DNA from: CAZROT01 sp964601895
GTDB lineage: Bacteria > Pseudomonadota > Gammaproteobacteria > Enterobacterales > Enterobacteriaceae
Direction: 5' to 3'
Length of the DNA: 64,000 bases
Assembly (NCBI GenBank): GCA_964601895.1
Contig: CAZROT010000001.1
Location: 310,001-374,000 of the forward strand
The notes under the pieces are model-generated. The model did not search any database and was not told the DNA's origin. It saw nothing but the letters and a program-made list of their open reading frames with translations. Positions 28,002 through 37,183 of the stretch are shown one piece after another; positions within the stretch are counted from its first letter, which is position 1, and each line of letters starts with the position of its first letter. Position numbers and translations under genes: made by a program.

Positions 28002-28748
28002 TCAGGACCCCATCATGAGATAAAAATTATTTATATCAAACAATGCCATGAGCTCATCTGGCAGCCCTGTGGTGAAATAAACGATCAATACAGAAAAGGC
28101 GATAATGCTTTTTATTGTTAATGATAGTGAAAATGCGTTTAACTGTGGACAAAAACGTGAATAAACACCCAGTGCTATCTCACACAGGAACATGATAACC
28201 AGAACGGGCGCCGATAATACCAGACTTCTGCCCACCAGGTTATTCACCCATTCTCCCGCGGCATACCAGTTAAAATGAGCAACAAAAGTGCCAAAAGGAA
28301 CATGCTGATAGCTGGCGGCAATGGTCTGCAGCAGCAGCAGCATGCCTCCAGACAGCAGAAAAATGGCCCCACAGAAAAAATTCATAAATGCGCCCAGTAT
28401 CGATGTCTCAACACCATTGGCCGGATCTATGGTATCACTAATGGTTGCTCCACGCTGATTATCAATCAGTTCACCGATATTATTGGCAATCCAGAAGGGA
28501 GTACAGACGACAAATGCCAGCACCAGACCAACAAACAGCTCACCGCTGATAACCAGTAATATGGTGGTATTTTCCAGCACAGATGTCATGGGGGAAATTA
28601 CTGGCCACATGCCAAGCATAACGGCATAGATAAGTACGTTCTTGAATATCAGACCAGTTAAAATGCGTTCGTTAAAGAAAGGAAATAAATAAAACACAGG
28701 GCCAAGACGCACATAAGCCATGGCGATTAAAATGACCTGCTCACTCAT
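28002..28748 (-). CDS. spaR: T3SS export gate protein SpaR (SctT)
   Basis: Polytopic membrane protein of the FliR/SctT family that helps build the export gate pore with SpaP and SpaQ. It shows multiple hydrophobic helices and the conserved LGPVFYLFPFFNERIL start and QRGATISDTIDPANG loop. The length is 248 residues (SpaR about 263). It lies 22 nt after spaQ and 3 nt before spaS. Confidence 0.96.
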   Translation of the reverse strand: MSEQVILIAMAYVRLGPVFYLFPFFNERILTGLIFKNVLIYAVMLGMWPVISPMTSVLENTTILLVISGELFVGLVLAFVVCTPFWIANNIGELIDNQRGATISDTIDPANGVETSILGAFMNFFCGAIFLLSGGMLLLLQTIAASYQHVPFGTFVAHFNWYAAGEWVNNLVGRSLVLSAPVLVIMFLCEIALGVYSRFCPQLNAFSLSLTIKSIIAFSVLIVYFTTGLPDELMALFDINNFYLMMGS

Positions 28749-28770
28749 ACTGTGCTCTGTATGTTCATTG

Positions 28771-29028
28771 TCAACGCGTTAACGCTATCTGGAAAACCTC
28801 CATAGCAAAACTCATTATCTTGTCAGATAACCAGCCCGAAATGGCAAACAGACAACCAAATACCGCCAGCAGCTTCATACCAAAAGGGAGCGTCTGCTCC
28901 TGTAGTTGCGTGACGGTCTGAATTAAACCGACCACCAGACCCACTGCTGTGGCAACGGCCACCGGGCCCGCAGATAACACGACAATCAGGAACATTGCCT
29001 TGTTGCTGACATAAAAAATATTTTCCAT
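28771..29028 (-). CDS. spaQ: T3SS export gate protein SpaQ (SctS)
   Basis: Small two-helix membrane protein of the FliQ/SctS family. The start is set at ATG 29028 (MENIFYVSNKAM), giving 85 residues like Salmonella SpaQ (86). The longer frame back to 29124 would overlap spaP and add a non-family tail. Helices lie at about residues 12-40 and 53-75; the conserved VGLIQTVTQLQEQTLPFGMK loop separates them. Confidence 0.96.
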   Translation of the reverse strand: MENIFYVSNKAMFLIVVLSAGPVAVATAVGLVVGLIQTVTQLQEQTLPFGMKLLAVFGCLFAISGWLSDKIMSFAMEVFQIALTR

Positions 29029-29066
29029 AAATATCCTGCCTGAAAGATGTTTGTTGTTACTGATTG

Positions 29067-29735
29067 TTATGCCGTTGCTAAATCCATGTATTGCAAAATA
29101 AGTCCCTTCGATAACAATGCCCAACCATCCATTGCTACAAAAAGAATCAGCTTTACCGGCACAGACAGCGTAACCGGGCTCATCATCATCATTCCTAACG
29201 CCAGAAGAATACTGGAAATAACCAGATCAATGACTACAAAAGGTAAATAGATATAAAAACCAATGATAAATGCATCCTTGATTTCACTTAATGCATAAGC
29301 GGGCAGTAAGGAAAATAACGAGTCCATTTCTTCTTCCTGGTCATTATTATCCTTACTTTCGCTACCAACCTGCTTGCCCTGTACTTTTTCAAAAAAGGCC
29401 GTCAGGTCAGAATCTGCATATTTACGTAAATAAGTTTTATATCCGGACAGCCCCACATCGATAAATTTATTTATCGATGACTGGCTGCTAAAGTCCACCT
29501 GATTGGTTTGAAAATAGCCATAGATATTTCTTGTTACCGGTGTCATGACAAACATCGCCAGAATAAGCGCGATGCCATTTAATGTCATGGTCGACGGCAC
29601 CTGCTGTACGCCAAGGGCGTTGCGCACCATAATAAAAACGATAGAAAACTTTATATAACAGGTTCCTCCTGCCACGATAAAGGGAACAACGGTTGCAAAG
29701 GATAATAATGCAATCAACGAAATATCATTAAGCAT
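29067..29735 (-). CDS. spaP: T3SS export gate protein SpaP (SctR)
   Basis: FliP/SctR-family membrane protein and core of the export gate pore. Typical start SLIALLSFATVVPFIVAGGT, then FIMVRNALGVQQVPS, and a C-terminal pair of helices. Its 222 residues are close to Salmonella SpaP (224). AAAGG precedes the ATG. Gene order spaO-spaP-spaQ-spaR-spaS is complete. Confidence 0.97.
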   Translation of the reverse strand: MLNDISLIALLSFATVVPFIVAGGTCYIKFSIVFIMVRNALGVQQVPSTMTLNGIALILAMFVMTPVTRNIYGYFQTNQVDFSSQSSINKFIDVGLSGYKTYLRKYADSDLTAFFEKVQGKQVGSESKDNNDQEEEMDSLFSLLPAYALSEIKDAFIIGFYIYLPFVVIDLVISSILLALGMMMMSPVTLSVPVKLILFVAMDGWALLSKGLILQYMDLATA

Positions 29736-29744
29736 ATAAATTAG

Positions 29745-30023
29745 TTACCTTTTACCCTTATTAAGGTAAATTTCTGTCACTTCCACCGCAAAATTATCAC
29801 CAACCTGAAGTAATTCTCCCCTAGCATAAACCTGATTATTGATGGTAATCATTACTTTTTTCTCGGTATCGGGACGCAGTGTGAACAGACTACCCGCATG
29901 TAAATGCGATATTTCCTGCACCGTCATGTCCTGCTGGTGCAATATAAAATTCATTTTCATAGTCAGGTTATTGATGTTAAACCCGCCCGGTGTTTTTTTT
30001 GTCATCTCAGTATCTTCGTCCAT
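29745..30023 (-). CDS. Possible internal-start short form of SpaO (SctQ-C)
   Basis: An in-frame ATG at 30023 preceded by GGCAGGATAAC would give a 92-residue protein covering the last SPOA domain. Salmonella SpaO and its relatives YscQ and Spa33 make such a short product by internal initiation, and it partners the full protein in the sorting platform. Here the site lies immediately after the acidic tract. Predicted only; length and position agree with the known case. Confidence 0.6.
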   Translation of the reverse strand: MDEDTEMTKKTPGGFNINNLTMKMNFILHQQDMTVQEISHLHAGSLFTLRPDTEKKVMITINNQVYARGELLQVGDNFAVEVTEIYLNKGKR

Positions 30024-30869
30024 GTTATCCTGCCTCTTTGCTTCCTGTATTGTTTCTATTGCTTCTTCGCTGTTTTCTTCACTATCTTCTTCATTACTCT
30101 CTTCGCTGCTTTCTTCGCTATCTTCTTCATTACTTTCTTCGTCGTTTTCTTCGCTATCTTCTTCACGACTTCCTTCAATTTCTCCGGCCTGTTCAATTTC
30201 TTCCACTTCTTCACTGTCTGCTGCGTATTCCTCTTCATTATTCTCTATCATGATACCCTCTTCTGACAAATTAAAGCCAAAAGCCCGCTTATCAGCAACA
30301 TGAACTTGAGGGTGATATTGTTGAATCAATAATAAATCACCACAACGAACAGAAGCCAAACGGGTGCCTCTTATCTGACTGCTACCCAGTATAAATTTCA
30401 GAGGTATTTTTAATGCCTGAGGAGGAGTAAAAACAGCGGCGGGCAACATAGATTGAGGAATATCATCGAACAGCAATTCCCCTACCGGACTGGATATTCG
30501 TATTTTTTCAGCGGCAATTTCTGCCCCGGAAACAATACGAATTTCATTGACCTGATATGTGCCTGCTGCCAGTTCAGGAATAGACAGACTCGGGACGTTG
30601 AGACCGAATAAATACCCCAGATAAAAGGGATCAATATCCTGTAAGGAAAGCGTGTCCGGCTCTGCCAGTTCACGCTCAAGCCAGGTGACAACATCAAGCA
30701 TCGATTCACAATATGCGTTATCACCATTTTTTAAGGCAAATTTAAAATACTTACGCTCTTTTACTGGCATAAATAAAGGCTGTACGTTATTTATTTTTGC
30801 CTTCAGTCCCTGAAGTCGGGCAATATCAGGCTGCAGCTGTCGTAATTTGAGTGCCGCCCTCTCCCTCAT
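29745..30869 (-). CDS. spaO: T3SS sorting-platform protein SpaO (SctQ) with acidic insert
   Basis: C-ring/sorting-platform protein that docks substrates and the ATPase complex. The N-terminal domain (1-200) and the C-terminal SPOA domain (about 300-370, with HLHAGSLFTL and VYARGELLQVGDNFAV) fit SctQ. It is 374 residues against about 303 in SpaO. The excess is a Glu/Ser-rich tract at about 209-275, where roughly half of 60 residues are Glu. Met283, just after the tract, is preceded by an AGGA ribosome-like site and could start a 92-residue short form, as SpaO makes in Salmonella. The start codon overlaps invJ's stop. Confidence 0.93.
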   Translation of the reverse strand: MRERAALKLRQLQPDIARLQGLKAKINNVQPLFMPVKERKYFKFALKNGDNAYCESMLDVVTWLERELAEPDTLSLQDIDPFYLGYLFGLNVPSLSIPELAAGTYQVNEIRIVSGAEIAAEKIRISSPVGELLFDDIPQSMLPAAVFTPPQALKIPLKFILGSSQIRGTRLASVRCGDLLLIQQYHPQVHVADKRAFGFNLSEEGIMIENNEEEYAADSEEVEEIEQAGEIEGSREEDSEENDEESNEEDSEESSEESNEEDSEENSEEAIETIQEAKRQDNMDEDTEMTKKTPGGFNINNLTMKMNFILHQQDMTVQEISHLHAGSLFTLRPDTEKKVMITINNQVYARGELLQVGDNFAVEVTEIYLNKGKR

Positions 30870-31780
30870 TCATCATCCCCATTTTCATCATGCCGGGAAC
30901 GATGCGCCTGCTGTTGCTGTTGCTGGTCATCACGCTCTCTGGTGATAATTAGCGGGGTATCCTGCGGCCAGTCTGACTGATTTTCACGTAATGCACGTTG
31001 CACATTGTCGTCTGATGCCCGGGCAATAGTAGTTTCTGCCATCGCTATATTAACGGAAGGGTCGCCCTGCCAGCTTTTAAACGGATAATTAAGCTGTCTG
31101 TCTGGAGTGGATATGGTTTTAACGTCTGTTTCAGGGAGCTGTTGCAGCAGATTTTGCTTCTCTGACAGGTTTGTCAGTAATTCTTTCTGTGCAGTCTGCA
31201 CTGAAGCTTCCTGCATCCTGTCTCCGGTGGCATTAATTATCACGGTCTGTAGCTCGGTATTATCCCTTTCCCGATGCCGGTCTTTCTGTAACGACTGCTC
31301 TACAACCAGGCTGACATCAGATTCAGATTTCAGCCTGTCTGCTGCGTGCTGTTCCGCTGCAAGCTTTGCCGTTGAAGCAAGGTCTGCCTGCATATCTGCT
31401 TTCATGTTATCAACAGTGACTTTCTTTTGCGTAATATTAACCGCATCGGCATTACGTGCCAGCAACGTAGGATCGTCTGGAATTAAACGCTGCCCATTTA
31501 TTACCGGCACCTGCTCCTCCGGATTAACGGGTTTTTTACGCCTTAAATTAGTTTCTTTAGCTCTCTGGACACTCTCTTTATTTTTCTGTTGCTCCTGCAG
31601 CCGTTTTATTTCACGATATTTTTCTGCCATCAGCTTGTTTTGTTCCGTTAGCTGACGGCTGGCCAGATCATCAGCCTGCTGTCTGATTTTTTGCGATATT
31701 TCCTTATTAAGCTGACCGTTAACATCAGGCTCACGGGTGATACGGGACTGCATAGCTGTATTATCGATACGATTTACCAT
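30866..31780 (-). CDS. invJ: T3SS needle-length regulator InvJ (SctP)
   Basis: Secreted ruler protein controlling needle length and the substrate switch with SpaS. Sequence is polar and low in hydrophobics; the C-terminus shows the InvJ pattern LNYPFKSWQGDPSVNIAMAE followed by an RERDD and Gln-rich tail ending in acidic residues. Length is 304 residues from ATG 31780 (InvJ 336), chosen for AGGAG about 10 nt upstream; an earlier in-frame start at 31822 would overlap invI by 62 nt. Overlaps spaO by 4 nt. Confidence 0.88.
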   Translation of the reverse strand: MVNRIDNTAMQSRITREPDVNGQLNKEISQKIRQQADDLASRQLTEQNKLMAEKYREIKRLQEQQKNKESVQRAKETNLRRKKPVNPEEQVPVINGQRLIPDDPTLLARNADAVNITQKKVTVDNMKADMQADLASTAKLAAEQHAADRLKSESDVSLVVEQSLQKDRHRERDNTELQTVIINATGDRMQEASVQTAQKELLTNLSEKQNLLQQLPETDVKTISTPDRQLNYPFKSWQGDPSVNIAMAETTIARASDDNVQRALRENQSDWPQDTPLIITRERDDQQQQQQAHRSRHDENGDDE

Positions 31781-32222
31781 GGACTGCCAGCTCCTGAATC
31801 TCGTTTTCATTACTGAGCTCAATCATCAGCGATCTTTCAAGACGCTTTTGTTTTAGCATCAGTGCAAATTTATACGATTTCTTACTTAACGCCCTGGCAA
31901 TTAAACTGGCCTTGTGAATATCCTTATCAACCAGTTCCTGACGATTTTCCATTTCAGTAATCTGTTGCTCAAGCGTTTTTACCTGATAAATAATCACTGC
32001 TATTTTTCGTCTGTTTTCTAACAGCGTCTGATAAGAAATCTGACCTTCACGCTGATAAAAATTTATTTGCTGCAATAACAGCTTAATTTGCTGTTGTACT
32101 GCTTTTTTCTCCTTCTCAAGAGCGGCTACCTCATTTTTCAGGCGCCCTATTTCTCTCATAACATTATCGGATTTCTGGTTAAGAAACTTTAAATATGATT
32201 TTTCTCTAGCCCACAATGTCAT
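31761..32222 (-). CDS. invI: T3SS stalk protein InvI (SctO)
   Basis: Coiled-coil central stalk of the ATPase (FliJ-like) that links InvC to the export gate. Nearly the whole 153-residue protein is heptad-rich, with Lys/Glu/Gln repeats from about residue 25 to 130. InvI in Salmonella is about 147 residues. Start overlaps the invC stop by 17 nt, and its end overlaps invJ. Confidence 0.88.
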   Translation of the reverse strand: MTLWAREKSYLKFLNQKSDNVMREIGRLKNEVAALEKEKKAVQQQIKLLLQQINFYQREGQISYQTLLENRRKIAVIIYQVKTLEQQITEMENRQELVDKDIHKASLIARALSKKSYKFALMLKQKRLERSLMIELSNENEIQELAVHGKSYR

Positions 32223-33501
32223 AAAAACGCTCTAATGTTTCATCAAAGCTCGATGACTCATCCATTGGCTGGCGTAAAAAGCCCTCAATAGCGTCTTTTA
32301 ATTCCATCGCCCGATCGTTTTCTGCATTTTCTCCTGGCCGGTATTCACCCATGTCAATGAAAAGCTGCATCTCTTTCTGGCGGGATAACAAATCACGCAT
32401 CTGTGATGCTGCCTGTTGCTGTTGTTTATCCACTATCATGGTAAAAACACGGCTGGCACTTCTTAAGACATCGATAGCAGGGAAATGCCCGACAGCTGCC
32501 AGTTTATGGCTCAAATAAATGTGGCCGTCGAGAATAGAACGAATTTCATCACCGATTGGGTCGGGCTCTTCTTCATTTTCCAGCAATACGGTATAAAAAG
32601 CGGTTATTATTCCTTTAGCGGTTTTACCTGGCCTTTCCAGCAGGCGAGGCAGGCTTTCAAATATAGATGCAGGGTAACCCCGTCTGGCAGGCAGCTCACC
32701 TGCAGCAAGCGCGACATCACGCAGTGCACGCGCATAACGGGTCATAGAGTCAACAAATAACACCACATTTTTACCCTGGTCTCTAAAATATTCTGCAATC
32801 GCCGTGGCTATCATCGCAGCATTACAGCGTTCCACAGACGGTCTGTCTGACGTGGAATAGACCACGATAGTTTTATCAGATTTAGGCGATGTGGTCATAT
32901 CATGGACAAATTCGGTGACTTCCCTGCCACGCTCCCCAACCAGAGCAATGACATAAATATCAGCCTCTGAATGGTCAATCAGCATATTCATCAGAGAGGT
33001 TTTCCCACCTCCTGCCGCTGCAAAAATACCTATTCGCTGCCCCTGTCCACAGGTCAACAGACTGTCGATGACCCTGATTCCGGTCGTTAAAGGCTCATTA
33101 ATAGGCCGACGTTCGGTGAATAAAGGCGGGATACCATTAACAGTACGTTTTTCGGCCATAATCTCTGGCCGTAGCTGCTGTTCTGTCAGAGAATCAACCA
33201 CCATACCGTTGCCATCCAGCACCCGACCTAATAAATTTTCACTGATATCCAGCGCAAAGCTACTGCCCGTTGGTTCAATAACAACATGTAGTGATAATCC
33301 CTCCGCACTGCCTAACAGACTGAGAATCGTCTGTCCCTGGTGAAAGCCAACAACCTGTGCCTTACTGATTACGTTGTTTTGTAACAGTGAGTCCTTAATT
33401 AAACACAGTTCACCCACCGCAACGCTTTTCAGGGGCGCTTCAATGATTGAACCATGTATCAATGTAGGATGTGCAGCTTCATTGAAGAGTGAATTTATCA
33501 C
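32206..33501 (-). CDS. invC: T3SS ATPase InvC (SctN)
   Basis: Hexameric ATPase related to F1-beta that releases chaperones and feeds substrates to the gate. Walker A AAAGGGKTSL is at about 161-170, Walker B VVLFVDS at about 246-252, and the SctN signature PARRGYPASIFESLPRLLER is present. Length 431 equals the Salmonella enzyme. The start is a GTG with AGG about 9 nt before it. It lies 13 nt after invB. Confidence 0.97.
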   Translation of the reverse strand: MINSLFNEAAHPTLIHGSIIEAPLKSVAVGELCLIKDSLLQNNVISKAQVVGFHQGQTILSLLGSAEGLSLHVVIEPTGSSFALDISENLLGRVLDGNGMVVDSLTEQQLRPEIMAEKRTVNGIPPLFTERRPINEPLTTGIRVIDSLLTCGQGQRIGIFAAAGGGKTSLMNMLIDHSEADIYVIALVGERGREVTEFVHDMTTSPKSDKTIVVYSTSDRPSVERCNAAMIATAIAEYFRDQGKNVVLFVDSMTRYARALRDVALAAGELPARRGYPASIFESLPRLLERPGKTAKGIITAFYTVLLENEEEPDPIGDEIRSILDGHIYLSHKLAAVGHFPAIDVLRSASRVFTMIVDKQQQQAASQMRDLLSRQKEMQLFIDMGEYRPGENAENDRAMELKDAIEGFLRQPMDESSSFDETLERFYDIVG

Positions 33502-33514
33502 TACAATAACCTGT

Positions 33515-33922
33515 TTATTTGCTTAATATGTCATGAACAAAAACCATATGATTGAAAAAATGCTCCAGAGCAGTACTGAAATTTTCCTTGGAATCAAAAC
33601 AGGATGGTTTAAGCGATGCACAAAGTTCAAGATTAGTATCACCCTTACATAAAGCAGGATGCGCTATCTCAAAGTGAGGATAAGAAGCTTCAAGCTGATA
33701 GATTAATAAAGGACCACTTACCTGCTTGATGGTATATTCGTTATATTCTAAAACGGTGGCCCAAAACATAATAGTACCATTATTATCAGTAATATTTATG
33801 CTGGGACGTTTATCAATATCGATGGTAATCGTTGAATGATTATCCAGCGAATCGACGACTAAATCTTCACGACCGAAATCACGCAGACATTCTTTAAGAA
33901 GTGCAACAATATTATAACCCAT
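33515..33922 (-). CDS. invB: T3SS effector chaperone InvB
   Basis: Class IB chaperone of the CesT fold that in Salmonella carries several effectors (SipA, SopA, SopE) to the ATPase. The 135-residue length equals Salmonella InvB, and its slot between invA and invC is conserved. The predicted alternation of helix and strand with an acidic surface fits. Its presence implies that effectors exist elsewhere in the genome, since none is next to it. The call rests on length, position and overall pattern. Confidence 0.88.
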   Translation of the reverse strand: MGYNIVALLKECLRDFGREDLVVDSLDNHSTITIDIDKRPSINITDNNGTIMFWATVLEYNEYTIKQVSGPLLIYQLEASYPHFEIAHPALCKGDTNLELCASLKPSCFDSKENFSTALEHFFNHMVFVHDILSK

Positions 33923-33958
33923 AGCAATGCCCCATTTCCGTATTAAATACTATTAATA

Positions 33959-36031
33959 TTAAACTGTCTTCATTACAACAACGTCCGTGCCTTCAGTGAT
34001 TTCTCCAAAAGAAAGTACTTCAAGTTCAGGATATTTAGATTCAATTAGTTTTTTTAAAAACCGCCGGGTATCTACTGATGTCAATACCACAATATCTCGT
34101 AATGACAGACGTATATCTCTCAATGCCAGAGCAAAAAGATCCAGAATATTATCAATATTATGTGGCTCCAGATTCAAAAATGAACCTCCTGATGTCTGAC
34201 GTATACCGGCACGAATCTGATCTTCAACCTCAGCGGAAATCATAACTGTTCTGATGCTTCCCTGTTGTGAAAATTTATTTGAGATATAACGCGCCAGCGC
34301 TGTCCTGATATGCTCAACTAACAGTATAGGATCTTTTTCCTTCGGAGCCCACTGCACCAGAGCTTCCAGAATAAGTTTCATATTACGAATAGAGACTTTT
34401 TCATCCAGCAGGCGTTGAAAAACATCAGATATTCGCTGGACAGTCGCATGCCGGTAACATTCTTTAAGTAATTCAGGATACAGTTTTTCCAAATCATCAA
34501 GTAAATTCTTGGTTTCCTGAACACCAAAAAATTCGCGGATATGACGGGATAACAGGGCCGAGCAACAACGATAAAGTTCCTCCATATCATCGCGAAATTC
34601 GGTATTTAATTCTACCAGCCTTTCTCTTTCACTTTCAGGAACCCAGCAACTTACCACGCCATTTCCTTCATCAATAAATTCGGGTTCAAAACCCAACACA
34701 GCGAGTTCTTCATGATTATTCAGTATCTTCAGATGATTAAATACTACCGGATAGGTGCCGGCTTTTATTTCGTTAATGAGAATAAGTATAGTATTTTCAG
34801 CTAAAGTTTCTGAAAAATTAACCACAACCGTAGGTAATCGATAACCATATTCAACAAAAACTTCTTTTTTTAATCGTAAATCTAATTTTTCCTGCTCTAA
34901 GTATTCACGATGCTTTTCTGAAATAGTAATGATAACAGGGACCGCTTCAGGAACGACATTATCAATATCAAAGTCCTCTGCTTTACTGCCTCCTTTTTTA
35001 CCTTTCATTTTGTCCAAGAGACCACTTTCTTTCGCTTTAGCACCACCACCGGCTGCTTTTTGCTCTTTATAGGCCTTGTAACGCCGTTGTAAGTACATAC
35101 CCATCAATCCAGCAGCCAGCAACAGGAAGACCATTGTTGGAAATCCGGGTAAAAAGCCGATGGTGAGAGATAAAAACGCAGTCACTGCCATGGTAAAGTT
35201 ATTGGCAAACAGCTCACTAATAATATTCTCACCCAGATTTTTATCGTTATTACCTACTCGGGTTACCATGAAGCCCGCACTGATAGAAATGAGTAACGCC
35301 GGTATCTGTGCAACCAGCCCATCGCCTATTGTTAACATGGTAAAAGTACTTAAGGCCGTGGACATATCCATACCATGCTGCGACACCCCCACTGAGATAC
35401 CGCCAATAAAATTGACAAACATGATGATAATACCTGCGATGGCATCACCTTTTATAAATTTCATTGCACCATCAAAAGAGCCAAATAACTGGCTTTCGTT
35501 TTCCAGCTCTGAACGTCGTTTTTTCACACCGTCATTATCAATGATGCCTGCTTTTAAATCAGCATCAATGCTCATCTGTTTACCGGGCATGGCATCCAGA
35601 GAAAAACGCGCAGCAACTTCTGCCACACGTTCAGATCCCTTAGTAATAACAATAAACTGTACTATGGTGACAATAAAAAAGATGACAAAACCCACCACCA
35701 GATTATCACCAATAACAAACTCACCGAATGAAGTGATGATATCACCGGCATCTGCCTGTAATAAAATCAAACGGCTGGTACTGATTGATAATGCCAGGCG
35801 AAACATAGTGGTAATAAGTAATATGGCAGGAAAAGTACTGAACGCTAAAACCCGGGTAATATAAAATGAGCTCATCAATATCAATAAAGAAATAACGATA
35901 TTTAAACCGATAAGAAAATCCATCAAAAAGGTGGGTAAAGGTACAATCAACATAGCAAGGACCAGAACCATAACACCCAGTACAATCAATTCTGGTTTTG
36001 AACTTATTTGTAGTAGAATTTTAGTTAGCAT
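33959..36031 (-). CDS. invA: T3SS major export gate protein InvA (SctV)
   Basis: FlhA/SctV family protein forming the nonameric export gate ring. Seven or eight membrane helices fill the first 310 residues, followed by a cytoplasmic domain. The FHIPEP-like loop appears as RFSLDAMPGKQMSIDADLKAG near residue 145. Its 690 residues match InvA (685). It starts at ATG 36031, 49 nt after invE, and precedes invB. Confidence 0.98.
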   Translation of the reverse strand: MLTKILLQISSKPELIVLGVMVLVLAMLIVPLPTFLMDFLIGLNIVISLLILMSSFYITRVLAFSTFPAILLITTMFRLALSISTSRLILLQADAGDIITSFGEFVIGDNLVVGFVIFFIVTIVQFIVITKGSERVAEVAARFSLDAMPGKQMSIDADLKAGIIDNDGVKKRRSELENESQLFGSFDGAMKFIKGDAIAGIIIMFVNFIGGISVGVSQHGMDMSTALSTFTMLTIGDGLVAQIPALLISISAGFMVTRVGNNDKNLGENIISELFANNFTMAVTAFLSLTIGFLPGFPTMVFLLLAAGLMGMYLQRRYKAYKEQKAAGGGAKAKESGLLDKMKGKKGGSKAEDFDIDNVVPEAVPVIITISEKHREYLEQEKLDLRLKKEVFVEYGYRLPTVVVNFSETLAENTILILINEIKAGTYPVVFNHLKILNNHEELAVLGFEPEFIDEGNGVVSCWVPESERERLVELNTEFRDDMEELYRCCSALLSRHIREFFGVQETKNLLDDLEKLYPELLKECYRHATVQRISDVFQRLLDEKVSIRNMKLILEALVQWAPKEKDPILLVEHIRTALARYISNKFSQQGSIRTVMISAEVEDQIRAGIRQTSGGSFLNLEPHNIDNILDLFALALRDIRLSLRDIVVLTSVDTRRFLKKLIESKYPELEVLSFGEITEGTDVVVMKTV

Positions 36032-36080
36032 TATCCACTCATTAAGTTTTATATTGATTATTTTTCAGGATACTGAATAA

Positions 36081-37181
36081 TTATTTTTTTGCAGAACGAC
36101 GTTTATGTATCAGTCGACGTTCCTGATTATAAATATCAGTCATAATATCTGTTAAATTTTCTAACAGCTCATCTCTCATCTCCGGTGAAATAAATATACC
36201 CGTCGGCAATGCCTTAAATGCGTAATTCATGGTTTGTATTAATGCCGCTCTCATACTTAAGGTTAAGTTAGAATAAACTGTCAGTAACTGATAAAGTTTC
36301 TCTTTAATATTTTCAGGCTCAGTAACACCGTCCACCAGAACGTGCAAAAAATCATTTTTTATTGATGGTTTTACCCGTGATATCACCAGCTTCATTAATT
36401 TGTTTATAAACGTTTCTTCAATTGAGTACAATATTCTTACTTCACCCAATTTTTCCAGTAAAGGGCCAAATTCCGTATTATTAATGGCGCTGGGTGCTAA
36501 CGACTGCATATCAGCAACCAGAGCCTGTAACATAAAATCCAGCAACTGTTCCCGCTGTTTTTCATCATAATCATCAATCCAGTCGCCATAAATATAAATA
36601 CTCGGCCCTTCAAACATAATAAATTCACGGTAAAGTGAACGTAAGGCTTTTGGATCTTTCGCAATGGATTTAGAAAATACGCGTGCCTTAAGTGCAACAT
36701 TAATACCAGCACGCATCAGTGCGCTGTTATCTGCATCTTCTAATTCATCAATCAAGTCTTCCAGTAATTTACGCTGTGCTTTACGTATTTTTTTGCTACG
36801 CAGTAATTCCAGTAAAACCAGCAGCAGGTCACTGGGATCTGGAAATAAGGAACGCAAAAATTGATAAAACTGCTGTTTACTGCCTTTATTTGTATCAATA
36901 ACAGCAAAAATCTGATCCAGTTTAGTATCAACATCGTCGTCCAGGATACGATCGCGATTTTCACTACTTTCAGAACGTTTACGATTCAGATCTCTGACAC
37001 GGCCAAACTGAGCCGCAGCCTGGGACATATCATCGGCAAATTCCTGTGCCTGATTCAGCTCGTTAGCCTGAGTACCTGTTTCTTCAACCGGTTGCTGCTG
37101 CACTTCAGCTGGAGTTGAAGGCGTTGAGCGCTTCATTATCTCCAGTGCTGAAGGAGCTCCTGTTATAGGATTCAGTGCCAT
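36081..37181 (-). CDS. invE: T3SS gatekeeper InvE (SctW)
   Basis: Cytoplasmic gatekeeper that ensures translocators are secreted before effectors. Three helical repeat domains are predicted (about 60-360), preceded by a disordered N-terminal tail. Family-like blocks include FGRVRDLNRKRSE and GPSIYIYGDWIDDYD. The length is 366 residues (InvE 372). It lies 2 nt after invG. Confidence 0.95.
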   Translation of the reverse strand: MALNPITGAPSALEIMKRSTPSTPAEVQQQPVEETGTQANELNQAQEFADDMSQAAAQFGRVRDLNRKRSESSENRDRILDDDVDTKLDQIFAVIDTNKGSKQQFYQFLRSLFPDPSDLLLVLLELLRSKKIRKAQRKLLEDLIDELEDADNSALMRAGINVALKARVFSKSIAKDPKALRSLYREFIMFEGPSIYIYGDWIDDYDEKQREQLLDFMLQALVADMQSLAPSAINNTEFGPLLEKLGEVRILYSIEETFINKLMKLVISRVKPSIKNDFLHVLVDGVTEPENIKEKLYQLLTVYSNLTLSMRAALIQTMNYAFKALPTGIFISPEMRDELLENLTDIMTDIYNQERRLIHKRRSAKK

Positions 37182-37183
37182 AA

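Noticed and set aside
30060..30240. CRISPR-like array suggested by short TCTTC repeats
   Set aside because: The repeats are codon-phase Glu/Ser repeats without spacers of uniform length.
29839..30303. Long Ser/Phe-rich plus-strand frames opposite spaO
   Set aside because: They are mirror images of the Glu/Ser repeat in spaO; low-complexity DNA keeps several frames open.
35160..35864. 234-codon plus-strand frame opposite invA
   Set aside because: It lies wholly antisense to the well-conserved invA and has no ribosome site or family resemblance.
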